Assembly: GCA_030248135.1 (NCBI GenBank)
Contig: JASANC010001325.1
Span: 1-64,000, forward strand
Direction of reading: 5' to 3'
From: Theristus sp. LFF4_11
Lineage: Eukaryota; Nematoda; Chromadorea; Monhysterida; Xyalidae
Length of the DNA stretch: 64,000 nt
The translations under genes were made by a program, and so were the position numbers. Of this stretch, positions 54,701 to 64,000 are shown piece after piece. The notes below the pieces were generated by a model. It made no database searches. It was not told where the DNA came from and saw nothing but the letters and a program-made list of their open reading frames with translations. Within the stretch, counting starts at the first letter, position 1, and each line of letters begins with the position of its first letter.

Positions 54701-57700
54701 AAAAGAAGAGATTTCTAATCTATTAGTTGCTTGAGTAATAATCTGTTCTCGAGACGACCCTTACGTGACAGACAACTCTTGTTTATCTCTTGAGACGATT
54801 TTTGCCTTGCTTTATTAAGACTAAGAGACGACTACCACTCTTGTTGTCTCTGTAAAAAACAAACTGTTGTTTGATACGACTCTTATTTATGTAAGCACTT
54901 GTGAGTGTGAGTGCACGTGTCACCTCAACTCCTAGTGTTGGCTTCAGGTGTTCAACGAATCGGCCATTCCGTACTCAGTGTCAACGTGTCAACTGGATTG
55001 TCAATTTCAATCATCACTGCACGCGTGTAACTGCTTGCGACCGGTGGCCGGACGATTACTGAAAGACAACATAACGGTGAAACGGAAGGTTTTGTTTTCA
55101 TATGGTCTAAAATTATGGAACCATGGTGGTGGTGTGGTGGTGTACAGGTGTATGCATGCACGTGTACATGGATATGTTCGAACGCACAGATGGTTTGGTG
55201 GTGTACAGGTGTATGCATGCACGTGTACATGGATATGTTTGGACGCACAGGTGGTGTGGTGGTGTACAGGTGTATGCATGCATCCGTACATGGATATGTT
55301 TGGACGCACAGGTGGTGTGGTCGTGTACATGTGTATGCATGCATCCGTACATGGATATGTTTGGACGCACAGGTGGTGTGGTCGTGTACATGTGTATGCT
55401 TGCACGTGTACATGGATATGTTTGGACGCACAGGTGGTGTGGTGGTGTACAGGTGTATGCATGCATCCGTACATGGATATGTTTGGACGCACAGGTGGTG
55501 TGGTGGTGTACATGTGTATGCATGCACGTGTACATGGATATGTTTGGACGCACAGGTGGTGTGGTGGTGTACAGGTGTATGCATGCATCCGTACATGGAT
55601 ATGTTTGGACGCACAGGTGGTGTGGTGGTGTACATGTGTATGCATGCATCCGTACATGAATATGTTTGGACGCACAGGTGGTGTGGTGGTGTACATGTGT
55701 ATGCATGCATCCGTACATGGATATGTTTGGACGCACAGGTGGTGTGGTGGTGTACATGTGTATGCATGCATCCGTACATGGATATGTTTGGACGCACAGG
55801 TGGTGTGGTGGTGTACATGTGTATGCATGCATCCGTACATGGATATGTTTGGACGCACAGGTGGTGTGGTGGTGTACATGTGTATGCATGCATCCGTACA
55901 TGGATATGTTTGGACGCACAGGTGGTGTGGTGGTGTACATGTGTATGCATGCATCCGTACATGGATATGTTTGGACGCACAGGTGGTGTGGTGGTGTACA
56001 TGTGTATGCATGCATCCGTACATTGATATGTTTGGACGCACAGGTGGTGTGGTGGTGTACATGTGTATGCATGCACGTGTACATGGATATGTTTGGACGC
56101 ACAGGTGGTGTGGTGGTGTACAGGTGTATGCATGCATCCGTACATGGATATGTTTGGACGCACAGGTGGTGTGGTGGTGTACATGTGTATGCATGCATCC
56201 GTACATGGATATGTTTGGACGCACAGGTGGTGTGGTCGTGTACAGGTGTATGCATGCATCCGTGCATGGATATGTTTGGACGCACAGGTGGTGTGGTCGT
56301 GTACATGTGTATGCATGCACGTGTACATGGATATGTTTGGACGCACAGGTGGTGTGGTCGTGTACATGTGTATGCATGCACGTGTACATGGATATGTTTG
56401 GACACACAGGTGGTGTGGTGGTGTACAGGTGTATGCATGCATCCGTACATGGATATGTTTGGACGCACAGGTGGTGTGGTGGTGTACATGTGTATGCATG
56501 CATCCGTACATGGATATGTTTGGACGCACAGGTGGTGTGGTGGTGTACAGGTGTATGCATGCATCCGTACATGGATATGTTTGGACGCACAGGTGGTGTG
56601 GTGGTGTGCAGGTGTATGCATGCATCCGTACATGTATATGTTTGGACGCACAGGTGGTGTGGTGGTGTACATGTGTATGCATGCATCCGTACATGGATAT
56701 GTTTGGACGCACAGGTGGTGTGGTGGTGTACAGGTGTATGCATGCATCCGTACATGGATATGTTTGGACGCACAGGTGGTGTGGTGGTGTACATGTGTAT
56801 GCATGCATCCGTACATGGATATGTTTGGACGCACAGGTGGTGTGGTGGTGTACATGTGTATGCATGCATCCGTACATGGATATGTTTGGACGCACAGGTG
56901 GTGTGGTGGTGTACAGGTGTATGCATGCATCCGTACATGGATATGTTCGGACACACAGGCCTCACCGTGTACCCCGTCTCAAGTTCGATCGTGCGTTCAC
57001 AAGACCATCGATCAGTCCGCGTTGTCCTGCATGCGTGACTGTCTGCCGCCGTGCGACTACTGGCAATGGACGCCTGACATTTCCAGCACCGATTTTCCGT
57101 CGAAGGCTTTCGATTGGCTGAGCACAACGTCAGAGTTGGTTACAGGTAATGTTATAAAAAATAGATGAACATCACATGGGACCACACATCGTGAGACCAA
57201 AAAATCACAAACACGGTCACAAAACTCACTCGATCCGATGTGTCTTGGTAACGTCGTCGCCGTCGGCAAAGAAAATGAAAAATGCATATTCAATCCACAA
57301 CTGAAAACAAAAAAAGAAGAAATACGGGAACCGGAGTAGCTGTCGGACCAAATGCAGGAATCTTGGAAAAATATTTACAAATAGACTGTTGGGAAACAAA
57401 TTTCAGACGCAACGCTTCGTTCAAAATACGAACAGTACAAAACGGCGAGTATGGAACGAGACACAATTATGATCGACATCTTTTATCCATCGCTCGTTTA
57501 TCTCGACATTGTTGAGGTGGGTCGTCGTCGGGGCTTGGAATCTTTTTGCTGTTGTTTCATTTCTAAACCGATTGGATGGCATCAGATGTTCAGAAAAACA
57601 ATCCCGTTATGTGCATCCGTAGTAGTGGTTTGTTACAGCTTATAAATCTATGGACTCGAATTCCGGCGCGCTGATTGGCCAATGTGAGTAAAGCGAGAAA

Positions 57701-58027
57701 ACACACGAACAACGCAGTCAATCAGCGTTGCGGTGTGCACTCGCTGTCGATTCAAATTGTTGACAGATTTTTTACAACCAAACAACTTTTCAAAAAAAAT
57801 TCAATTTTTATGCTTACCAAATGACGGTCTCGAATTTCGTTGGCATTATCGGCGGTCTGTTCGGCCTGTGGCTTGGTTCCAGTCTGATCAGCCTGTTCAA
57901 GACGTTCTTTGAGCCGATAAAACTGCTTTGGGCAAGGTGCACAGCGAAGGCCACCTTGAAGAACAGGCGACAACCTGCGCCGAACACCACCGACGTGCCA
58001 CTGACGCGCAATAGTGACGGCATTTGA
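51768..58027 (+). CDS. DEG/ENaC-family sodium channel subunit, tandem copy 2
   Basis: Nine exons: 51768-51981, 52378-52959, 53210-53557, 53809-54092, 54443-54652, 54948-55076, 56959-57145, 57407-57516, 57767-58027; the model gives 774 aa. The architecture equals copy 1: HG motif (HMHGLSEFGDTYIEK), TM1, FPAVYLCPSNPTYNF, Cys-rich extracellular domain, CMRDCLPPCDYW, IDIFYPSL, TM2 with G-S-S (725-727). Exon 2 here corresponds to exons 2 plus 3 of copy 1, so an intron differs between the copies. Exons 4 and 5 are almost identical to exons 5 and 6 of copy 1, while the other exons have diverged. Intron 6 is almost entirely a 61 bp satellite, whose last unit supplies the acceptor cacacag of exon 7. 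No AG lies close to the conserved start of the last exon; the nearest usable one (gacag, 57766) adds 16 residues before YQMTVSNF. Confidence 0.89.
54122..54296. mobile_element. Hairpin MITE, same family as 19998-20160
   Basis: The left arm (cagttgaacactaaattata, then agctgattggttgg) and right arm (ctaaccaatcagccgattcc, then cttagagtttgactgcag) are inverted and about 70 bases long. Intron 4 of DEG/ENaC copy 2. Confidence 0.72.
55127..56958. repeat. 61 bp satellite, about 30 copies, filling an intron
   Basis: The unit is gtggtgtggtggtgtacagg, tgtatgcatgcatccgtaca, tggatatgtttggacgcaca, g (61 bases). Copies differ mainly at three sites: aca(g/t)gtg, gtggt(g/c)gtg and gcat(cc/gtg)gta. Because 61 is not a multiple of three, each frame cycles through all three readings. 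One plus frame is open for the full length, the other two are broken once each by a single variant copy (about 55660 and 56026), and all three minus frames are open for over 600 codons. The array is bounded by exons 6 and 7 of DEG/ENaC copy 2, so the long open frames are almost certainly artefacts of the repeat. Confidence 0.95.
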
Positions 58028-58466
58028 ACTTGCTTTGTGTTTTTTATCATGGACTTTTTACCTTCCGATTTTCGGTTGTCACATTTGGCGGTTCATTTAA
58101 TTTGTATACATACGGTACTGTTATTTTGGGTCTCGACACGATCATAATAATGTATCTCACATTTTTGCATCAGATTTGTGCGTAGTGCTGTATGTTGGTG
58201 ATTCATGCGACTGTAAATGTATCTGGCACAAAGAAATAAATAAAAACTCAACAAAACAGCAATGAATGCCAGCATTCCAGAAACTGAAGTCTCAAATCTA
58301 CACAAACGAGCAAAACAACGTGTCACGTCGACCGAAAAAACACCCGCAATGATTCTCTTCATGCGAAAACAGAAACTGGAAAATTAAATGTGGTGCAAAG
58401 TTGTCGTCTATTGGAACTGGATCATCACACTGAACTTCGTGACATCTCTCTTATTTATTGTCCATT

Positions 58467-60028
58467 TCAATCGTGCCCTTCACCAACAAATTTCTTGCAC
58501 ACGGGACACTGGTGACTCTGAAATAAATATCTTCTGTCCGAAAATTCAAACTGCAAATATCGAAGGCTGCGTGATGATCATGAAATTTCAGAAATCAGTT
58601 TCGCTTTAAGAGTCTCAGTCGATGGGTGCATTGTTTGCGTTCAAAACTTCACGGTTTATGGCATTGGTGTCTGAATCCTGTCTAAAACCATCCGAAATAA
58701 TAAACAGGCACCAAAAAAGTCACGAACTAACTTTTAGTGCGTGTGCCTGTGTGTTTGATCTTTTCATACTGCCTACAGTACGTTTGTTTAAAACCTGTCA
58801 CTTTTCTTGCAGAATACACAGAGCTCGCGAAAGAAGAAAGAACGGAAAATCGGTGTTCCAAGAAAGGATAAATTAACCACAAAATGGGGACGGGTTTAGA
58901 TTTCAACCAAATGAATTGTGTACTTTCGTTAATCTCAGTGTAATTCAAAGTTTCGCATGGACTGTACTTTGTAAACGAACGTATGCTTTTTGTGTGTCAA
59001 ACACACATAACTCTTGAAATGAATCAAAGTGTACACGGTCCCCGGACTATGAGTTTACCGGATATGTGTACGTAGATACATACAAAAGCAGTTTTAAAAT
59101 TGACAACTTCACCGTTTTCGAGCGATCGACGCACACGGGCACGACCATGACCACGACGGCCACGAACACGAAATACGAGTCGATGTAGCGCTGTTTTATC
59201 CAGAAACAAACGCCGCCCACACAAAAGAAAATAAATAAGCTGAGCAGGTACGCTCCGAGTGCCGGCGAGTGACTGACAGTCGTGTACGTGTATTTCTGAA
59301 ATGTGCGCGCGAGTTTTTTCTTCTTTCAAAGTGAACGTATCATCAGACTAATCATCTATTTCATTTTCTCCTTTTTAAATTTGATTTTAATTTAACTAAT
59401 TTTTGTTTAGCAAAACCGCATGGGAAACGATGCAGATGGAGCAGTTCTTCTAAATTCTGAACATTAAAGTGAATGTGAATCGATCAGTGCACGGGCTTGT
59501 GCATACATATCTGCATCAATACGTGCACGAACATATGCATCAACATGTGTACGATATTATTTTTGGTGCGATTGTTTTTAGGCGTGTGTCTCGCAAAACA
59601 TAACAACTACACATGAAGCACGGAATGGAGTATATGGGACCGCACGAAACAGGAATATTCACCGCACATGGCATCATATTATCGCGTTTCATTTCGCGGT
59701 TGCAAAAAAATTCGAAAACAAAAACACAAAAAATCCCGTGTACCTGACAGTTCGGACACTGGATGCGCATCGGCTCTCGCCCGAACAGCGGCAACCGTGG
59801 TCGTCCATTCGCGCGCTCTTTTTTGCGCGCCTCGTTCTGTTGCGCGCGCCGGCGCTGCCATTTTTGCGCGAGTTTCAGCCGCCTCAATTGCTGCTCACGC
59901 CATCGGCGTTGTTGTTTCGTTAGTTTTTTCTTGAGCGTCCGCTTCACCGCCAGTTTACCATCACCGCCACCATTTTTGTTGTTGTTGCCACCCGATTCCG
60001 GAAATGGCTTCGGTTGAGCGGCGGGCAT
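58467..60028 (-). CDS. LITAF-domain membrane protein with Arg-rich N terminus (copy 1)
   Basis: Three minus-strand exons in phase, 60028-59744, 59295-59113 and 58517-58467, give 172 aa. LITAF domains bind one zinc through a split CxxC...HxCxxC knuckle and insert a hydrophobic hairpin in endosomal/lysosomal membranes, acting in sorting and degradation. Here the N-terminal CPNC is at 91-94, the hydrophobic segment is GAYLLSLFIFFCVGGVCFWI plus a second run, and the C-terminal half is HQCPVC, followed by a short tail and stop. The first 90 residues are unusual: a Gly/Asn patch, then a long Arg/Lys/Gln-rich probable helix (RRWREQQLRRLKLAQKWQRR), in place of the usual Pro-rich PPxY region. An aataaa lies 8-13 bases past the stop (58454-58459). 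It is a tandem paralogue of the gene at 62264-64000. Confidence 0.82.
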
Positions 60029-62263
60029 TTCTTCTCTGTTTCGTTTTTTTGTCGGTTATAGAAGTTTCCAGGCTCAGTTTTATTGCAGCGCCACTACTCC
60101 CTTGAAAATTGTGTTTTTTTTTTGCGGCAAATCGAAACTCGTGACATACGGCCAATCACCGTGCCGGATTGAAATGTCGAGCAATAAATTATAATTAGTC
60201 CAGTTTCTTTTCCGCCCGGATGGTTTTGTAGACTTTTGACTCGTTAAAAAAGCGCCATTAATGAAACAGTTTTTAGCGGCGATGCCAAGTGAACATTTAC
60301 AAGTATTTCAAAACTGCATTCACAGAAAACATCATGTAGTGCCAACATAAGTGCCGCTACGTTGGTTAGCGATAGCATTTGTGCCGCATGTAGGCTAGTT
60401 CTTTTTGCGTCAGGAAAAACAACATCTCAGCCCTAGCTGTGCAACTTCTGCTACAAATTCTACATGTATTTTAGTTAAAAGCTACATGTACATGTACGTA
60501 CATGTCACGTGCCAAAACTAGCGCCGTGTCACGAACAACGTACCTCACCTCTGCACATTGAATTATTCAAGTGAGCTGCGTACAACAATAAAACTTCAAT
60601 TAATAATTTTGGAATTTCATATCCTGCTAGTCTTATACGGCTTGGTACACGTTTCATGTCAACAATATAACGGCTTTTTTGATTATGAAATTAACGCACA
60701 GTATTGATTTTCGCGTCATTTGAAAATTGAAAACTTTTCCACATACCGTACACTCCATCAAAAAAGCAAATGGCAAACCACGGTATGCACCCAAGACCAG
60801 ATACTACCATAAATGTCGGATGTTGCATTTTGATGCATCCACTCAAAAACACGACACAAAATATTCACTTCAGTTTTCAGAAGCAAAAAACGGCTGCATC
60901 TGCATTATTTTAAAGCTGCTTTTAGTTAAAAATTTGTCCATCTGTGTGCCCAGTCCCCAGTGCACGAACATGTGCATTATTTCTCTGCTTGAATTTTTAT
61001 TTATTTCTTGTTTTAAACTAAAAAAACAGGTTTCAGTTTCAAAATGACAGTAATAATAAGTGTATAATAATAAGTAGTAATAAGCGACTTCATGATGCAG
61101 TCACAGAATTCTTGAAAAGTCACATTCTGCCGTATGCAAACGTTTCGAAAATACACAAAATACACGAAAATTGACAAATGACACAAAATACCTGAACAGT
61201 ATATTACAACAGTGCTACATATTTTAATAGTACACAGACCCCACCAAGCGACTAAACCCACTGAAGCACCCAACCAAGCAAAACAACGACAGACCAGTGC
61301 ACCAGATTCAGACGCAGCAAATTAGCGAATCGCTTCGGGAAATTGCTTTCGTTCCGACACTGTGCAGGGTATTTGAAAAAACGTCAAAAAGTCTTCCTAC
61401 CGCATTTCACCACCACCAATAAACTTTTTAAGCTGAAATTTTCACCAACAATAATGTTTTAACGAGTTAACGTTTTAGCCATGCGAGTTAAAATTTCAAC
61501 TAAAACGAAGCATACTGGTTCGTAACCACAACAACGCACGAGTGAAATTGCGATCATCGTTCAAAATGTGATTATGTGTTTGTGCAACATCAGCTGCGTC
61601 CATTCAACGGTTGTTACAAAATCAAATTGCTTGAAGAACATCATGGTGACGAAGGAAAAGACAATGATCAGTGCAATGGCATTATTGAACTACCTGAATA
61701 AGATCTGGGGCTGGGCTGTTGAAGACGATGTTTATCCAGAATCTTAAGCGAATTTTATAATTTTGTGAATTTTCGAACTTCGAACTAAAACTGGTGCGGG
61801 AAAAGCTACGAGGTGGCAGATTTGGCAAAAATTTTGATGCAATATGCATGCCAATGATAAACCACCGTTATTTTATTGGCGAAATTTTCAGCGTTGAAAG
61901 GATAATGTAGTGGTGAAATACGGTAGGAAGACTTTTTGACGTTTTTTTAAATCACCCTGTACTTTTTTGTTGAAAGTGATATCAACGAGTACACATGGAT
62001 TCCAAGCACCAAGTGACCAAGACACAAAATTTAACGCAGACACCGTTTATATATATTTTACAAAAAAAAGATATGCAAACCATAATACTCGTATTCCGGA
62101 GTTCAACGAGAAGAAAGGTTAGAAAACAAACAAGAGAATTGAAAACACAGTAAAAAGTAACAAAAAAAAACACGATATCAGAAAAAAATAGTTCTGAAAT
62201 AGTCGGATTCATTATCAGAAAAAATAGTTCTTTTTCATTTTGACACACCCACGCCGTCACTTT
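60029..62263. other. Spacer between the two LITAF-like genes
   Basis: It holds the LITAF-1 promoter on its left and the 3' end of LITAF-2 on its right, plus a mariner-like MITE at 61365-61959. No exon could be supported in the remainder. Confidence 0.4.
61365..61959. mobile_element. 595 bp mariner-like non-autonomous element
   Basis: Ends CAGGGTATTTGAAAAAACGT and ...CGTTTTTTTAAATCACCCTG are inverted. They continue inward as aaaaagtcttcctaccgcat / acggtaggaagactttttga, giving arms of about 45 bases. A TA flanks the right end; the left flank reads TG. The interior has no long frame. Confidence 0.72.
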
Positions 62264-64000
62264 TTAACCGTTGTATTTGGCCAGTTCACGAGTGCAGAAA
62301 CCACACCGATGGGTCTGAAATTGATTCGGTTTTAGAGCAAAGGTAAAAAAACGTTCACTATTTGTAATGTACAGGGTGTCCCAAAAAAACATAACAAAAG
62401 TAAATTGCTCGTGCGGCCGACTGGTTGCACGTGAAGCCGTGAAATTTGAAACACTTTTAGAAAAAAGGAACACATTTTTTGTGTCCAAATTTTATCCCGA
62501 AATTCCTTTTTTTTCAATAATATTTTAGCAGAAATGTGTAAAAACTCAAAAATCACCCAACTTCAGCATTTTGACTCAGGATAATCATCGTTGTCGTCAT
62601 CGAGATTCACATATGACAGTGGCGCAAGTTCATCTTCAGCTTCGTCTTTACTGATCTCATCAGATTTATCCTCTCGACCCTTTAGTTTCACTTTTTCAGC
62701 TGCTCAATGTCTTTTTCATTGTTCTCAATGATTGCCGACATTCGGTGTTCGAAATTGATGAGCAATTCTGGTGCACGCCCGACCATCGTTGATTTTTTGC
62801 ACACCACTGCGAATTTTGGTTTTCAAATTGTCGAAAATGTTGGGCGCCGAACGGTACACAATTTCAATCGGGTGCCCCAAACCCATAAGTCAAGAGGAAA
62901 ATTGAAACAAGTGCGCGAGTGGCTGTCGGCGTCGTTCGGTGACCGCTGGATCGGCCGCATGGGCAGAATTGAATGGCTCGAGAGGAGTCCGGACATGAAG
63001 CCTTTGAGTTCTGCGTTTGGGGGCATCTGACGGATAATGCGGGACATTTTCGGCGCCCACCACTGCAGCGGTGTGAGAAATCATCGATGATCGGGCGCTG
63101 CACCAGAAAGTGATCATCAGTTTCAAACATCGAATGTCGTCGTTCATTGAGAACAATGGAAAACACATTGAGCAGCCGAGAAACATGAAACTGAACGACC
63201 GTGAGCATGAACATGATGACATCAGTAAAGTTGAAGCTGACGATGAGCTTGTGCCACTGCCAGATGAGATTCTCGATGACGACAATGATGTTTATCTTAA
63301 GTCAAAAAAACTGAATTTAGGTGGTTTTTGAGCTTTTACGTATTTCTGCTGAAATATTATTGAAAAAGTGGAATTTCGGGATAAAATTTGGACACACAAA
63401 ATGTGTTCCTTTTTTCTAAAAGTGTTTCAAATTTCACGGCTTCACGTGCAACCAGTCGGCTGCACGAGCCATTTACTTTTGTTATGTTTTTTTGGGACAC
63501 CCTGTATACATGGGTACTCAAAGAAAAAAAACAACTCGAGAGAAAACAAAAATCAGAACCGTTTCTTTCATGAAGCACAGCGGAAAGAAGCTGCAAATCC
63601 ACAGGAGGCCGAAAATAAACAGCCCAATCAGGAACATTGCTGCGAACGCGATCCAAGCGCCGCTGCTTGTTGTCGTCGTCGTTTGTGTCAAACCGGTTTG
63701 CTGAGAACAACAATCGAATTTCTTGAGGATGAATTCATCCGCGATTTTGAAAAAAACCTCTCTTCCATGTTCGTGTTCTGCTGATCAAATGTGCTGCACA
63801 GCTCACAAACACACTCCGAATATGCAAAACGCTCACACAACAATGCCAAACAAAAAACGCGTCTCTGCCTGTGTGTTTGTCCGCAATGTGCGGCGTCTTC
63901 CGGCGCAACACGACTCTTTTGACAGTGAAATGACGAAATGCAAGCTCTCTTGTCTCAACCAGGCGTACATGGCAGTAAGGGCACGTCACTCGAACTGGAT
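62264..64000 (-). CDS. LITAF-domain membrane protein (copy 2), 5' end beyond window
   Basis: Minus-strand exons 64000-63969 (partial), 63700-63560 and 62314-62264 (stop) are in phase. The exon bearing the first zinc half ends VTCPYCH at the same point as CPNCQ in copy 1. The next exon has GAWIAFAAMFLIGLFIFGLL and PLCFMKET, the membrane-hairpin part. The last exon encodes THRCGFC and a 17-codon end, exactly the length of the last exon of copy 1. All three introns/exons therefore correspond between the copies. The second C-terminal zinc motif has Gly where LITAF proteins usually have Pro (HxCPxC); the Cys residues are kept. A mariner-like element (62372-63504) occupies most of the last intron. 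Confidence 0.75.
62372..63504. mobile_element. Mariner-like element remnant with long inverted arms and decayed transposase
   Basis: Ends CAGGGTGTCCC and GGGACACCCTG are flanked by TA on each side (62370-62371 and 63505-63506). The inverted arms are near-identical for about 140 bases and continue as a degenerate inverted repeat to about 62830 and 63050. On the plus strand, 62890-63030 translates to FGDRWIGRMGRIEWLERSPD, which matches the WIGR-x-G-x-I-x-W-P-x-RSPDL segment around the second catalytic Asp of mariner-type transposases. It then runs to a stop, and no intact transposase remains. It sits in the last intron of LITAF copy 2. Confidence 0.82.

Noticed and set aside
54948..57168. Very long open reading frames on both strands (500-700 codons)
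   Set aside because: They are produced by the stop-free 61 bp satellite and span real splice sites of the DEG/ENaC gene; the protein would be a low-complexity Cys/Trp/His repeat.
59668..59934. Plus-strand Ala/Arg-rich frames over the LITAF-1 first exon
   Set aside because: They are antisense shadows of the real minus-strand exon at 59744-60028.
1..64000. Bacterial-style systems (operons, CRISPR, phage, toxin-antitoxin)
   Set aside because: All recognised genes are intron-rich animal genes, and the direct repeats are satellites without CRISPR-like unique spacers.

Overview
The window is eukaryotic, from an invertebrate animal. Every protein-coding gene is split into many short exons with GT-AG introns (acceptors mostly of the TTTTCAG or TTTCAG kind), and the families are animal ones: astacin, thrombospondin repeat, C-type lectin-like domain, DEG/ENaC channels, LITAF and a four-pass claudin-like protein. 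Non-coding DNA dominates and is packed with satellites, inverted-repeat transposons and MITE-like hairpins. I cannot name the species. The claudin-like (Clc-like) protein and the DEG/ENaC pair would suit an ecdysozoan such as a nematode or a relative, but that is inference. There are no operons, CRISPR arrays or bacterial features.

Layout. 31-662 (minus) holds the first two exons of an astacin-like gene that leaves the window on the left. 1810-12179 (minus) is its complete tandem paralogue: 11 exons, 603 aa, signal peptide, two small Cys-rich modules, a catalytically dead astacin domain, a TSP1 repeat and a C-type lectin-like domain. 13724-24673 (minus) is a complete 11-exon, 548 aa lysosomal-type beta-hexosaminidase (GH20); its stop codon directly abuts a 0.7 kb pentanucleotide satellite. 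24674-32738 is gene-poor. It holds a BEL/Pao remnant and a 5.65 kb palindromic transposable element with a clean 6 bp target duplication. 34042-36750 (plus) is a Star-like, membrane-anchored FkbM-type methyltransferase-domain gene, and 39741-41296 (plus) a 201 aa claudin/Clc-like tetraspan. 43429-50872 and 51768-58027 (plus) are two tandem DEG/ENaC channel genes (775 and 774 aa in my models). 58467-60028 and 62264-64000+ (minus) are two tandem LITAF-like genes, the second cut by the right edge and carrying a mariner-like element in an intron.

Themes. Three gene families occur as adjacent tandem pairs. Introns are where the repeats have grown: a 148 bp satellite in the astacin-like gene, a 61 bp satellite in one DEG/ENaC gene and a transposon-derived array in the same intron of the other, and a mariner-like element in LITAF-2. 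I built the exon models by reading both strands and matching splice phase. All joins in the complete astacin-like, hexosaminidase, tetraspan and LITAF-1 models are in phase. The last junction of the two DEG/ENaC genes and the 5' end of the methyltransferase gene are the weakest parts.
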